Shown: positions 15,699 through 24,757 of the stretch, piece after piece
How the letters are laid out: each line of letters opens with the position of its first letter
Position numbering within the stretch: position 1 is the first letter of the stretch
Notes under the pieces: generated by a model
The model's input: the letters and a program-made list of their open reading frames with translations, nothing else
What the model was told of the DNA's origin: nothing
The model's database searches: none
Assembly: GCA_024280995.1 (NCBI GenBank)
Contig: JAMXLM010000016.1
Coordinates: forward strand, 1-40,232
From: Candidatus Dormiibacterota bacterium
GTDB taxonomy: Bacteria > Chloroflexota > Dormibacteria > Dormibacterales > Dormibacteraceae
Direction of reading: 5' to 3'
Length of the DNA stretch: 40,232 nucleotides
Made by a program: the position numbers and the translations under genes

Positions 15699-17669
15699 CT
15701 AGCTGCTCTGCTGCGTGAGGTCGTACACGGTGACCCCGTCGACGTTCGTCGCGGTGAAGTGCGCGCTCACCCAGGCGGCGATCTGGTCCGCGTTCGAACC
15801 TGAGGCCATGCCGCGCCCGCCGCCGATGAAGTAGTGGATCTTGCCCTTACTTACGAGCGCCTGGAACTGGGAGAGCGTCGGCGCGGGGTCGGTCCCGTTG
15901 AAGCCGCCGATCGCCATCACCGGCAGCCCGGTCGCAAGCTCGTAGCTGGCGGCGGAGTTGCCGTCGATCGTCGCCGCGACCCATTCATACGAGCCCGCAT
16001 TGGACCCGAGCGCGGCCACCAGCTGAGAGCCCACGCTCGTCGTGCCGAGGAAGCCGCCCCCGCGGGTGCCCGCGCCTTGCGGAGGCGCTCCAAAGGCGGT
16101 CCCCACGGGTGGCCGGAATCCTGCCGCGCCGCCGGGCGGCTGTCCGCCGGGCCTCGCGGCAAAGCCACCGGGTCCGCCGAAGCCGTTTGCCGAAGCGGCG
16201 GCCGGTCCGGCCAGTGGCAGAGCGCCGGCGTACGTGGACTGCACCGTGGCCAGCGTGTAGGCGCCCGGTCCAACCAGCGCCAGGGCGACGCCGAGGCACG
16301 CCACCGCGGCGGTGATCGGCCTGGCGAGCATCGGCGTCAGGAGAACCAGGATCGGCGCCAGCACTCCGGCAATCACGATCGCCGTGCGCAGCTCGGGGTG
16401 CCAGTCGGGGCTGCGGTCGAGCAGCTGGTACGACCACCACGCGGTGACCGCGAGCGCCGAGGCAAGCACGATGCGAGCGGCCGGCTCCGAGCGACGCCGC
16501 CACATGGTCGCCGAACCGGCCCCGACCAGCGCGCCGATCGGCGGCGCGAGGGCGATCGTGTAGTAGGGGTGGATGATGCCCTGAGCGAAGCTGAACACGG
16601 CGGCCGTCACCAGCAACCAGCAGGCCCAGAGCACGATCGCGGCGCGTGCGGCGTCGGCGCGCGGGCCGCGCCGCAGGTACCAGGCGCTCCCGATGCCAAG
16701 GATCAGGGCGCCGGGGATCAACCACGACGCCTGGCCACCGAAATCGCTGTTGAAGAGACGGCTCCAGCCGGTCGGGCCCCACCGCGAAACCGCGCCGCCG
16801 ATTCCGTTGAGCGCGCGGCCGACGACGCTGCCGGTCTCGTTCCCCGTCAGCCGGCCGAAGCCGTTGTAGCCGAAGATCAGCTCCAGCACGCTGTTGGACT
16901 GCGAGCCGCCGACGTAAGGCCGTGACGACGCGGGCCAGAGCTCGACGATCGCCACCCACCATCCGGACGAGACCACGAGCACAAAAGCGGCAATCAGGAG
17001 CTGCTTGATCCGCTCGAGAAGCGGCGGGCGACCGGCGGCGAAGTAGACGAGCGCGACGACCGGCAGGATCAAGAACGCCTGCAGCATCTTGGCGAGGAAC
17101 CCGGTGCCGATGAGCGCGGCAGCCAGCACCAGCCAGCGCGTGCGGCCGCTTTCGACAGCCCGCAGCGTCGCATACGCGCCGCCGGTGACCAGGAGGACGA
17201 GCAGCGCGTCCGGGTTGTTGTAGCGGAACATGAGCGCCGCCACCGGCGTGAGCGCCACGACCGCGCCGGCGAAAAGCGCCGCCCACGGCCCGAACCACCG
17301 GCGCACCCCGAGGTACGTGACAGCGACGGTCGCGACGCCCTCGAGGGCCTGCGGCACGAGGAGGCTCCACGAGTTGACGCCGAAGATGCGCGCCGAGATG
17401 TCCATCACCCAGAGGAAGGCGGGCGACTTGTCGACCGTGATGAAGTTGGACGAGTCCAGCGAGCCGAAGAAGAACGCCTTCCAGCTTCTGGTCGCCGCCT
17501 CGACCGCGCCCGCGTAATAGGCGTTCGCCCAGCCATTTCGGTCGAGGCCCCAGAGATAGAGGACGGCGGTGACGGCCAGAAGCAGGAGGAACGTCGCGCG
17601 AGTCCACACCACGCTGCTCACCTTGATCTGGGCGCGTTCGGCGACCACGGGCCGCGCGATGGTGCTCAT
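15699..17669 (-). CDS. GT39-family membrane glycosyltransferase (ArnT/PMT-like)
   Basis: 656-aa integral membrane protein that probably transfers a sugar from a polyprenyl-phosphate donor on the outer face of the membrane. An N-terminal segment and about 11-13 hydrophobic helices fill residues 20-480. The first loop carries NGWANAYYAGAVEAA, matching the acidic/aromatic catalytic loop region of the family, and KSPAFLWVMDISARIFG. A Gly/Pro-rich linker at roughly 495-550 precedes a C-terminal soluble domain (SYEWVAATIDGNSAASYEL, VMAIGGFNGTDP), the layout seen in many actinobacterial proteins. Its start overlaps the stop of the upstream GT2-GtrA gene (ATGA). That gene is a plausible source of the lipid-linked donor. 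Confidence 0.9.
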   Translation of the reverse strand: MSTIARPVVAERAQIKVSSVVWTRATFLLLLAVTAVLYLWGLDRNGWANAYYAGAVEAATRSWKAFFFGSLDSSNFITVDKSPAFLWVMDISARIFGVNSWSLLVPQALEGVATVAVTYLGVRRWFGPWAALFAGAVVALTPVAALMFRYNNPDALLVLLVTGGAYATLRAVESGRTRWLVLAAALIGTGFLAKMLQAFLILPVVALVYFAAGRPPLLERIKQLLIAAFVLVVSSGWWVAIVELWPASSRPYVGGSQSNSVLELIFGYNGFGRLTGNETGSVVGRALNGIGGAVSRWGPTGWSRLFNSDFGGQASWLIPGALILGIGSAWYLRRGPRADAARAAIVLWACWLLVTAAVFSFAQGIIHPYYTIALAPPIGALVGAGSATMWRRRSEPAARIVLASALAVTAWWSYQLLDRSPDWHPELRTAIVIAGVLAPILVLLTPMLARPITAAVACLGVALALVGPGAYTLATVQSTYAGALPLAGPAAASANGFGGPGGFAARPGGQPPGGAAGFRPPVGTAFGAPPQGAGTRGGGFLGTTSVGSQLVAALGSNAGSYEWVAATIDGNSAASYELATGLPVMAIGGFNGTDPAPTLSQFQALVSKGKIHYFIGGGRGMASGSNADQIAAWVSAHFTATNVDGVTVYDLTQQSS

Positions 17670-18844
17670 CGGAAATGCACCATGAGAAGTCGCAGCGTCA
17701 CGAAGCGAACCAGGGTCGCCGCGGCGTTGATCGCGGTGAGCACGACGATCTCTGTGACCCGAGACGCGCCGGGGGTGGTGGCGTTCAGCGACAGGACCGC
17801 GATGTTGGTCAGCACGAAGGCGACGCCGAAGGCCACAAGGCCGCCGGTGTGGTCGCGGAGGAGGCGCTCACGGCCCGTGACGCCGAATGTGAAGCGGCGG
17901 TTCGCGGCAGTGTTGGCGATCGCGGTGATCGCGAGCGCGATGGTGTTGCTGACGACCGCCGGCGCGAATCCGCGGAGGGCCAAGTAGAGGGCCGCGTAGG
18001 CGGCCGTGCTGATCGCACCGACCGCCATGAAGCGGCCGACCTGCGTGCCGAGACGGGGCGGCGCGGCGTGGGAGGCGCCGGCCGCCAGGCGCCAGACCCC
18101 CTTCAAGTCCTCGATCGCCGTCGCGACGATGTCGACGCGTGAGTCCGGGTCGTCGGTCCAGTCGACGGGCAGCTCGTGGATGCGATATCCGGCCCGCTCG
18201 GCGCGGACGAGCAGCTCGGTGTCAAAGAACCAGTTGCGGTTGACGACGGCGGGCAGAAGCCGGCGCGCGACGTCGGCCCGGAGAGCCTTGAACCCGCACT
18301 GCGCGTCGCGAAACCCGACCCTCAGGACGACGCGCAGCAGGGCGTTGTAGCAGCGGGAGATGAGCTCGCGCTTCGCGCCGCGCGTGACGCGCGCGCCCGA
18401 TGCCAGGCGGCTTCCGATCGACACCTCGCTGTGCCCCGAGACGACTGGCGCGACCAGCGGGAGCAAGCCCGTCAGGTTGGCCGACAGGTCGACGTCGGTG
18501 TACGCGACGACGGTCGCCGCGCTTGTGAGCCAGGCCGCCGCCAGCGCCCGCCCGCGGCCCCTCTCGTTCAGGTGGAGAACGCGGACGTTGGACAGCTCAC
18601 CGGCGAGGCGGTCGGCGATCAAACGAGTGCCGTCGGTGCTGGCGTTGTCGGCGATCGTCACCTGGGCGGGGAATGGAAACTCGTCCTCGAGCAGGCGATG
18701 CAGCCGGCGCACCGCCGGCTCCAGGTCGCTCTCCTCGTTGTAGACGGGGATCACGACGTCGACGGTCGGACGCGCCGCACGAATCGGGACGATGACGGCC
18801 ATCGCCGGTCGCTCTACCGGGGCCGCCGTCGTGCTCACGGCCAC
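17666..18844 (-). CDS. GT2 polyprenyl-phosphate glycosyltransferase fused to GtrA domain
   Basis: 392-aa two-part protein. Residues 25-250 are a GT2/DPM1-type nucleotide-sugar transferase (VDVVIPVYNEESDLEPAVRR, IADNASTDGT, AYTDVDLSANL with the metal-binding DVD, DAQCGFKALRADVARRLLP, WFFDTELLVRAERAGY). It would form polyprenyl-phosphate-hexose. Residues 270-392 are a GtrA-like domain with four membrane segments (GRFMAVGAISTAAYAALYLA, NRRFTFG), proposed to flip or position the lipid-sugar. The gene is translationally coupled to the GT39 enzyme downstream: a synthesis, flipping and transfer set for glycosylating an extracellular acceptor of unknown identity. The start is GTG at 18844; a second GTG two codons later is also possible. 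Confidence 0.9.
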   Translation of the reverse strand: MAVSTTAAPVERPAMAVIVPIRAARPTVDVVIPVYNEESDLEPAVRRLHRLLEDEFPFPAQVTIADNASTDGTRLIADRLAGELSNVRVLHLNERGRGRALAAAWLTSAATVVAYTDVDLSANLTGLLPLVAPVVSGHSEVSIGSRLASGARVTRGAKRELISRCYNALLRVVLRVGFRDAQCGFKALRADVARRLLPAVVNRNWFFDTELLVRAERAGYRIHELPVDWTDDPDSRVDIVATAIEDLKGVWRLAAGASHAAPPRLGTQVGRFMAVGAISTAAYAALYLALRGFAPAVVSNTIALAITAIANTAANRRFTFGVTGRERLLRDHTGGLVAFGVAFVLTNIAVLSLNATTPGASRVTEIVVLTAINAAATLVRFVTLRLLMVHFR

Positions 18845-18927
18845 AAGGGTTGCTCGCTAGACTGCGATCACTCTTGGGAGTCGCTTAGAGATGGCTGTGC
18901 GCTGCGCGGCCACGAAGGAGGTCCGCG

Positions 18928-19293
18928 GTGGACGACACCTACGCCAAGCTTTCTGAGCTCCAGCCCCTGGCGATCTGGCCCGGCGTCCTCGCGCGGGCGG
19001 TCAACGGCGACCGCATGACCATCGCGGTCGTCGACCTCGAACCCAACGCCGACGTCGCCGAGCACCATCACGAAAACGAGCAGCTGGGCGTCGTCTTGAA
19101 GGGCGACATCACGTTCACGATCGACGGCGCGACCAGCACCCTCCAAGCCGGCGATGCGTACGTCATCCCCAGCAACGTGCTCCATTCGGCCCGCACATCC
19201 GGCGGTGCGACGGTGGTCGACGTGTTCGCACCGGTGCGAGCGGACTGGGAGAGCAAGGAGCGCCGGCCGGTCGCAGCAGGCAACTGGCCCTAG
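18928..19293 (+). CDS. Small cupin-domain protein
   Basis: 121-aa single-domain cupin. Motif 1 is VAEHHHENEQLGVVLKGDI, with His/His/Glu metal ligands; motif 2 is GDAYVIPSNVLHSA, with the last His. The GTG start at 18928 has a strong Shine-Dalgarno AGGAGG (18916-18921). The SDR gene begins 4 nt after its stop, so the two form a small operon. Function is not specified by the sequence; ligand-binding or dioxygenase-like roles are both possible. Confidence 0.88.
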   Translation: MDDTYAKLSELQPLAIWPGVLARAVNGDRMTIAVVDLEPNADVAEHHHENEQLGVVLKGDITFTIDGATSTLQAGDAYVIPSNVLHSARTSGGATVVDVFAPVRADWESKERRPVAAGNWP

Positions 19294-19297
19294 ACGC

Positions 19298-20074
19298 GTG
19301 GATCTCGGGCTCCAGGGCAAACGCGCCCTGGTCACGGCCGCCAGCAAGGGCCTTGGTCGGGCGGTCGCGGAAAGCCTTGCCGCCGAGGGCTGCTTGGTGT
19401 GCATCAGCTCGCGCGACGCAGATGCGATCGCGTCGGTCGCGCAGGCGATCGGCCCCAGGGTCAAGGCCAGAGCGGCCGACATCTCCATCGCGGCGGAGTG
19501 CGACCAGCTGTTCGAGTGGGCTCTTGGGGAGATGGGCGGTCTCGACATCCTGATCAACAACACGGGTGGCCCTCCGGCGGGCGGCGTGCTCGAAGTCTCC
19601 GACGAGCAGTGGCGGCACGCGTTCGACAGCATCTTCATGAGCGCTCTTCGGCTGTCGCGCGCCGCGATTCCGGTGATGCGGCGCGGTGGTGGCGGCTCGA
19701 TCGTGAACCTCGCCTCGCTGAGCGCGAAGCAGCCGATCGACGGGATCGCGCTTTCGAACGCGTTCCGCCCAGCCCTGGTCGGCATGTCGAAGACGCTGGC
19801 CCGCGAGGCGGCGCCCGAGGTGCGCGTGAACAGCATCGCGACCGAGCACATCCTCACGGACCGGATCAGGGACATCGCCGGCAGGATCTGGGGAAAGTCC
19901 GGCGAGTCGGTCGAGGAGACCATCGAGCGCAAGGGCCACGAGGTGCCGCTGGGCCGCTACGGCACTCCGAAGGAGCTCGCCAACGCAGCCGTCTTTCTCG
20001 CCAGCGACGCCGCGAGCTACATCACTGGTGTCACGCTTGCCGTTGACGGAGGCCTGGACAGGGGCCTGTTCTGA
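19298..20074 (+). CDS. SDR-family protein with altered catalytic tetrad (BKR-like)
   Basis: 258-aa Rossmann-fold protein. The nucleotide-binding turn is TAASKGLG (13-20), followed by NNTGGPP and VNLASLSAKQPIDGIALSN. In the active-site helix the usual YxxxK is LSNAF (in IALSNAFRPALVGMSKTLA), so both the catalytic Tyr and Lys are missing. This is characteristic of the BKR-like SDR subgroup rather than a decay event, because the rest of the fold (VRVNSIATEHILTDRI, AVFLASDAASYITG, VDGGLDRGLF) is intact. The GTG start at 19298 follows the cupin stop by 4 nt; open frame upstream is incidental. The gene abuts the convergent ABC permease (stops at 20074 and 20075). It may bind NAD(P) without standard reductase chemistry. 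Confidence 0.85.
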   Translation: MDLGLQGKRALVTAASKGLGRAVAESLAAEGCLVCISSRDADAIASVAQAIGPRVKARAADISIAAECDQLFEWALGEMGGLDILINNTGGPPAGGVLEVSDEQWRHAFDSIFMSALRLSRAAIPVMRRGGGGSIVNLASLSAKQPIDGIALSNAFRPALVGMSKTLAREAAPEVRVNSIATEHILTDRIRDIAGRIWGKSGESVEETIERKGHEVPLGRYGTPKELANAAVFLASDAASYITGVTLAVDGGLDRGLF

Positions 20075-20836
20075 TCAAGCGACCGCGCGGCCGAACGATC
20101 GCGAGGCCGCCACAACGGTGACGATCGCGAGTCCTCCGATGGCAACAAATCCCTTGACGACGTTGACGTCACCGATGTTGTTGGCGAACAGCGCGCGCTG
20201 GGCTTCGACCGCGTAGAGGAGCGGATTGAAGGCCGACACGTTCTGCAGCCACTGCGGCGCGAGCGTCATCGGCAGAAGGACACCCGACAGCAAGAGGACG
20301 GGCAGCGTAGCGCTGAACACGATCGCGCCGAAGGTGTTCTCATCGCGGAGCAGCAGCGCGGCCGCGTAGGAGACCGACGCCATGAGCAGCGCGATCAGGG
20401 CCATCAGCACGAACGCCAGCAGCACCCCCGGCAGGCGCAGAGACAGGCCCAGCGGCACGGCGGCGCCCACGATCAGGCCCGCCTGCACGATCAGCATCGC
20501 GACGTCTCGCAGCGTCCGGCCCAGGAGCAGCGCGACCCGACTTGACGGGGTCACCCGCATTCGCTCGATGACGCCGGCCTTGACCTCGGCGATCAACGAC
20601 CATCCGCCGCTCGTTGCGCTGAACAGGCCAAGCTGCACCAGCAGGCCGGGAACGAAGACGTTGTACGCGCCGCCGCCGGGAAAGCCGGGCACCGACGACA
20701 CCGACTTCAGCAGCGGTGCGAAGAGCACCAGGTAGAGGACCGGCTGCGCAAGGCTCACGCCCATGTACGGGATGCTCGAGACGCTCTTGGCGAAATATCG
20801 CCGGAACACGGTCCAGGTATCCACGATCAACGTCAT
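20075..20836 (-). CDS. ABC-2 type exporter permease
   Basis: 253-aa membrane protein with six predicted helices, including VLYLVLFAPLLKSV, LLGRTLRDVAMLIVQAGLIV, LLAFVLMALIALLMASVSYA and AIVFSATLPVLLLSGVLLP, in the DrrB/ABC-2 pattern. The conserved stretch IAEVKAGVIERMRVTPSSR precedes the second helix. The ATG at 20836 lies one base after the ATPase stop, with GAGGAGG 8-14 nt upstream. It pairs with that ATPase as a two-gene exporter of drug or lipid-like substrates; the substrate is unknown. Confidence 0.9.
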   Translation of the reverse strand: MTLIVDTWTVFRRYFAKSVSSIPYMGVSLAQPVLYLVLFAPLLKSVSSVPGFPGGGAYNVFVPGLLVQLGLFSATSGGWSLIAEVKAGVIERMRVTPSSRVALLLGRTLRDVAMLIVQAGLIVGAAVPLGLSLRLPGVLLAFVLMALIALLMASVSYAAALLLRDENTFGAIVFSATLPVLLLSGVLLPMTLAPQWLQNVSAFNPLLYAVEAQRALFANNIGDVNVVKGFVAIGGLAIVTVVAASRSFGRAVA

Positions 20837-20837
20837 C

Positions 20838-21821
20838 TCAGGCTGCCTCCTCACGAAGTGATCTGCCGGTCTCGCGCAAGAAGACGTCGTCGAGGCTGGG
20901 CCGGCTCATCGCCACAGTCTTGAGCACGATTCCGCCGGCCTCGAGAACCCGAAAGATGGCGGGCATCGAGCTCTCGCCGTGGTCGACATAGACGCGAATC
21001 GAGCTCGCGTCTGGTGTCAGCGGGTCGTGGTCGCGGATGAACGGCTGCGCGCTGAGCACGTCGAGGGCGGCGGACGCCTGGCCGTCGACGCCCAGGACGA
21101 TGACGTCTCCGGCGATCGCGCGCTTGAGCTCGTCCGGCGTTCCGCCGGCGACGATGCGACCACGGTCGATGATCGCGAGCCGGTCGCACAGCGCGTCGGC
21201 CTCTTCGAGGTAATGGGTGGTGAGAAACACGGTTGTACCTGCCACATGCAGGCTTCTCACCTCGTCCCACATCCGGGCCCGGCTCTGCGGATCGAGGCCC
21301 GTGGTCGGCTCGTCGAGGAACAGCAGGTCCGGCCGGTGGACGAGACCCAGCGCGATGTCGAGCCTGCGCCTTTGCCCGCCGGAGTACGTGCCTATGTTCC
21401 GGTCGGCGATGCCCTGGAGGTCGAATGTCTCGAGCAGCTCGTCTGCACGCCGGCGCGCAGTCCGTGCCGGCAGGTGGTACAGGCGGCCCTGAAAGACGAG
21501 CTCGGCCCGACCTGTGACGCTGTGGTCCGTGCCGCCCGCCTGTCCGACGTAGCCGATGTGCTCGCGCACGCGCTGCGGGGCGCGGCGCAGATCGTACCCG
21601 GCCACCAACGCCTCGCCGCCGGTGGGTGGCAGGAGCGTGCTGAGCATGCGGAGAGTCGTCGTCTTGCCGGCGCCGTTCGGCCCGAGGAATCCGAAGATCT
21701 CCGCCTGGTTCACCGTGAGGTCGATCCCGGCCACGGCCTCGACCTCGCCGTGGCGGGCCTTGAAGGTCCGCCGAAGCCCGATGGCGCGAATTGCGGGTCG
21801 AGGTGCGGGTGTATGATCCAT
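20838..21821 (-). CDS. ABC exporter ATP-binding protein (DrrA-like)
   Basis: 327-aa ATPase driving the adjacent permease. Walker A is GPNGAGKTTT (47-56), the signature is YSGGQRRRLDIAL, Walker B is LLFLDEPTTGLD and the H-loop is in LTTHYLEEADAL. The C-terminal 80 residues form the extra domain found in daunorubicin-resistance ATPases (ALDVLSAQPFIRD, SLDDVFLRETG). Start chosen at ATG 21821: TATATT (21833-21828) ends 6 nt upstream and there is no Shine-Dalgarno, so the message is probably leaderless. A further ATG at 21839 would lie upstream of that transcription start. Divergent to a MarR repressor that likely controls it. Confidence 0.92.
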   Translation of the reverse strand: MDHTPAPRPAIRAIGLRRTFKARHGEVEAVAGIDLTVNQAEIFGFLGPNGAGKTTTLRMLSTLLPPTGGEALVAGYDLRRAPQRVREHIGYVGQAGGTDHSVTGRAELVFQGRLYHLPARTARRRADELLETFDLQGIADRNIGTYSGGQRRRLDIALGLVHRPDLLFLDEPTTGLDPQSRARMWDEVRSLHVAGTTVFLTTHYLEEADALCDRLAIIDRGRIVAGGTPDELKRAIAGDVIVLGVDGQASAALDVLSAQPFIRDHDPLTPDASSIRVYVDHGESSMPAIFRVLEAGGIVLKTVAMSRPSLDDVFLRETGRSLREEAA

Positions 21822-21827
21822 GTGCGG

Positions 21828-21858
21828 AATATAGCACATTATGAAGCGACTTCACAAT
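21828..21858. promoter_or_regulatory. Divergent promoter and operator dyad between ABC exporter and marR
   Basis: On the minus strand TTGTGA (21857-21852), an 18-bp spacer and TATATT (21833-21828) form a promoter for the ABC genes. On the plus strand TATAGC (21830-21835) ends 5 nt before the marR ATG. A 21-bp imperfect palindrome with nine-base arms and one mismatch (21838-21846 and 21850-21858, centre CGA) overlaps the ABC -35 and the marR start codon, a suitable MarR dimer site. Sequence features are direct; binding is inferred. Confidence 0.6.
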
Positions 21859-22326
21859 ATAGCCGATACCGAAGCTCGTTCTGCCGCGCTCGAGCGCCTG
21901 TGGGCTCTCACGCTCCTCCTCGGCGACACCATGCAAGCGGGCCTGGAGGAGAGGGGCCTGACCCTCGCGCGAGCGGGCCTTCTATGGGAGCTTCAGGCCC
22001 TGGGCCCGTCGACGCAGCAGGCGCTGAGCCGGGCCCTACGTGTGACCCCGCGCAACATCACCGGGTTGGTCGACGCGCTCGAAGCCGACGGCCTGGTCGC
22101 CCGCGCAGCTCACCCGACCGACCGGCGCGCGACGGTCGTGGCTCTGACCGAGAAGGGCTTGAACCTGGCTCGAGCCCTGAAACGCGATCAGGACGAGGGC
22201 GCCCAGTTCCTCTTCAAGGACCTGACGCCGGACCAACTCGTCGCGTTCGTGAAGGTGGTCGATCACGTGATCGCGGCTGTACGGAGCATGGTTTCGCAGG
22301 TGGGCCAGACAGCCGCTTCGAAATAA
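21841..22326 (+). CDS. MarR-family transcriptional regulator
   Basis: 161-aa winged-helix regulator. The DNA-binding region is ALGPSTQQALSRALRVTPRN, followed by ITGLVDALEADGLVARAAHP and the wing TDRRATVVALTEKG; flanking helices (1-45, 110-155) would form the dimer interface. It is divergent from the ABC exporter with only 19 bp between start codons, and a dyad covers this gap, so it probably represses both itself and the exporter until a ligand binds. ATG 21841 has no Shine-Dalgarno and fits leaderless initiation. Confidence 0.92.
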   Translation: MKRLHNIADTEARSAALERLWALTLLLGDTMQAGLEERGLTLARAGLLWELQALGPSTQQALSRALRVTPRNITGLVDALEADGLVARAAHPTDRRATVVALTEKGLNLARALKRDQDEGAQFLFKDLTPDQLVAFVKVVDHVIAAVRSMVSQVGQTAASK

Positions 22327-22412
22327 GACGAATGTGACGACTACGGCTGGCCCACTGAATCGATAGCGCGCTGGCCTTACAGCTCGGCTTTTCTCCAACC
22401 GACGATGGAGGC

Positions 22413-23681
22413 TTGAGCGGACATTCCATTCGACGGCCGATCGGGCTGGTTCGCGGCACGGGACTCTACGTCGGGGCGTTGATCGGACCTGGTCTCCTGC
22501 TGGTGCCGGCCCTCGGCGTCGCGGCGGCAGGTCCCGCCTCGATCATCGCCTGGGTTTGCCTGCTCGTCCTCTCGGTCCCGCTCGCCATCACCTTTGCCGC
22601 GCTCGCTGTGCGGTACCCGGAGGCGGGAGGCGTTTCCGCCTACGTACGAGCCGGACTGGGCGAGGGCCCTTCGGTGGTCACCGGCGGCTGGTTCCTCGGC
22701 GCCATCCTTCTGGGCGCGCCGGCGGTCTCGCTGATGGGCGGTTACTACGTCGCCGACCTGACCGGTTCGAGCTCGACCGTGGCGGTCATCGTCGCTGCCG
22801 CCATCTTCCTCGCGGTGCTGGCGACCAACGCCCTCGGCCTGCGGGTTTCCTCGGCGGCGCAGCTGGCGCTCTCCTCGTTGTTGGTGGCGGTGCTGGTCGT
22901 GGCGATCGCGTTTGCGGTGCCGCATCTGGCGCCGGCCCGATGGACGCCGTTCGCGCCGCACGGCTGGTTTGCTGTCGGCACCGCCGCGAACATCCTGATC
23001 TGGCTGTTCGTCGGCTGGGAGGCGGTGGCGCAGCTTGCCGGCGAATTCAAACGCCCCGACGTCGACCTGCCCAGGTCGATGGCGCTGGCGTTCGCCGTCA
23101 TCACCTGCCTCTACCTCGCCCTCGCGGTGGCGACCATCAGCCTCGGTGGGGAAGCGTCATCGAACGTTCCACTCGCGGATCTCGTCGCGCTTGGATTTGG
23201 ACACGCCGGCCGCGTCGCGACCGCCCTGCTCGCGGTGGCTTTGACGGCCGGGTGCATGAACGTCTACATCGCGAGCGGTTCCAAGCTTGCAGGCGCGCTC
23301 GTGGAGGCCCGCGCGATGCCTTGGTGGCTCGGCCGGGAAAGCTCGCCGCGGCCGCTCGCGTTGCTTGCCGTCATCGACCTGGCGGTCCTCGCCGCCCTTG
23401 TTACCGGCCTGCTCGACGTGACCGACCTGATCCGCGCCAGCTCGAGCCTCTTCGTCGGGATCTACGTCCTCGCGGTGGTCTCGGCGATCCGAATCCTGGA
23501 GGGGCGCGCGCGGATTGCCGCCGGCGCCGCAACCGTGATGGTCGCCGCGGTGGCGATCTTCAGCGGCGGTTACCTGCTCGTTTGCGTGGTTGTCGGCGGG
23601 CTCGCGCTGCTGCAGTGGGGCTACTCGAGGTTGATCCGAAGCATGCAACCCGGCGGCCGGCCGTCGAAGGCGAAGTCCTAG
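22413..23681 (+). CDS. APC-family amino-acid exporter, YjeH-like
   Basis: 422-aa membrane protein with about 12 helices. The N-terminus is close to E. coli YjeH (methionine and branched-chain amino-acid exporter): GLVRGTGLYVGALIGPGLLL, VPALGVAAAGPAS, AALAVRYPEAGGVSAYV. The mid-protein WLFVGWEAVAQLAGEFKRP and MNVYIASGSKLAGAL are also shared. The start is taken as TTG 22413, because it reproduces the MSG start and family length. GGAGG at 22407-22411 is too close to serve it well, so the start is uncertain. The 86 bp upstream hold no clear promoter. The gene stands alone and is convergent with the opp operon. Confidence 0.85.
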   Translation: MSGHSIRRPIGLVRGTGLYVGALIGPGLLLVPALGVAAAGPASIIAWVCLLVLSVPLAITFAALAVRYPEAGGVSAYVRAGLGEGPSVVTGGWFLGAILLGAPAVSLMGGYYVADLTGSSSTVAVIVAAAIFLAVLATNALGLRVSSAAQLALSSLLVAVLVVAIAFAVPHLAPARWTPFAPHGWFAVGTAANILIWLFVGWEAVAQLAGEFKRPDVDLPRSMALAFAVITCLYLALAVATISLGGEASSNVPLADLVALGFGHAGRVATALLAVALTAGCMNVYIASGSKLAGALVEARAMPWWLGRESSPRPLALLAVIDLAVLAALVTGLLDVTDLIRASSSLFVGIYVLAVVSAIRILEGRARIAAGAATVMVAAVAIFSGGYLLVCVVVGGLALLQWGYSRLIRSMQPGGRPSKAKS

Positions 23682-23697
23682 TCCCGCAGCGCGCGAA

Positions 23698-23719
23698 CGT
23701 AGGCGAGGCGCGACCTACG
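23698..23719. terminator. Inverted repeat between convergent yjeH-like and oppF genes
   Basis: Perfect six-base arms CGTAGG (23698-23703) and CCTACG (23714-23719) enclose a ten-base loop in the 62-bp convergent gap. No T-tract is present on either strand. It could be a weak bidirectional terminator. Confidence 0.3.
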
Positions 23720-23743
23720 CACAACCTGGACGCTGTCAGCCCG

Positions 23744-24757
23744 TCAGACGTCCTGCGAGAAGTGGCATGCGGCCAGGTGCGCGTCGCGCTTTTCCTCGAG
23801 CGGCGGTTCGACGTCGGCGCACGGCGTCGGAAGGTGCGCGATCGGACACCGGGTGTGGAACCGGCACCCCGACGGCGGGCTGATCGGCGAGGGTATCTCG
23901 CCTGACAGCTCGACCAGCCGGCGGCCGCGCTGAATCTTTGGATTGGGGATCGGGATGGCGGATAGAAGCGCCTTGGTGTAGGGATGCTTCGGGCTGCTGT
24001 AGGTCTCGACGCTGTCGGCGATCTCGATGATCTTGCCGAGGTACATCACCATCACGCGGTCACTGATGTGCCGGACCACCGAGAGGTCGTGGGCGATGAA
24101 CAGGTAGGTCAGCTTGAACTCACGCTGCAGATCCTCGAGGAGGTTGACGATCTGGGCCTGAATCGACACGTCGAGGGCGGAGATCGCCTCGTCGCAGACG
24201 ATGAGCTTGGGGTTGAGGGCCAGGGCGCGGGCGATCCCGATGCGCTGGCGCTGGCCACCCGAGAACTCGTGCGGATAGCGGTTGTTGAAGTTCGGGTTCA
24301 AGCCGACGATGCGCAAGAGCTCCTGCACGCGCTGGCTGAGCTTGCGGCCGCGCATCACCCGAAAGTTGACGAGCGGCTCGGCCACGATGTCGCCGACCGT
24401 CATTCGCGGATCAAGAGATGCGAACGGGTCCTGGAAGATGATCTGCATCTCGCGGCGCTTCTGGCGGAGCTTCTCGCCACGCAGGCGGGTGAGCTCGACG
24501 CCGTCGAGGAAGACCTTGCCAGAGCTCACCGGGATCAGCTGCATCACGAGCCTGCCCAGCGTCGACTTTCCGCAGCCTGACTCGCCAACCAGGCCGAGGG
24601 TCTCGCCGGGCTTGATGTCGAAGCTCACGCCATCGACCGCCTTCACCGTCTGGCCGATCCCAGCCGGAAAATGCTTGACGAGGTTTTCGACGCGGATGAG
24701 CGCCGGCGCGCTGGCGCCCGCCGGCTGGGGAACGTCGACGAGCGCCTCCGCGGTCAT
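23744..24757 (-). CDS. oppF: Oligopeptide ABC importer ATP-binding protein OppF
   Basis: 337-aa ATPase. Walker [14 protein letters not shown]-loop [16 protein letters not shown], signature [16 protein letters not shown] and Walker [17 protein letters not shown] are complete. The C-terminal oligo_HPY region ends with [12 protein letters not shown] and [12 protein letters not shown], where Opp/Dpp ATPases bind an iron-sulfur cluster. The ATG at 24757 overlaps the oppD stop (ATGA); open frame further upstream is incidental. It is the last gene of the opp operon. Substrate (peptide length) cannot be told from the ATPase. Confidence 0.95.
   Translation of the reverse strand: MTAEALVDVPQPAGASAPALIRVENLVKHFPAGIGQTVKAVDGVSFDIKPGETLGLVGESGCGKSTLGRLVMQLIPVSSGKVFLDGVELTRLRGEKLRQKRREMQIIFQDPFASLDPRMTVGDIVAEPLVNFRVMRGRKLSQRVQELLRIVGLNPNFNNRYPHEFSGGQRQRIGIARALALNPKLIVCDEAISALDVSIQAQIVNLLEDLQREFKLTYLFIAHDLSVVRHISDRVMVMYLGKIIEIADSVETYSSPKHPYTKALLSAIPIPNPKIQRGRRLVELSGEIPSPISPPSGCRFHTRCPIAHLPTPCADVEPPLEEKRDAHLAACHFSQDV

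Noticed and set aside
14292..15803. 503-codon plus-strand open frame opposite the DNA ligase
   Set aside because: Antisense shadow without domain resemblance.
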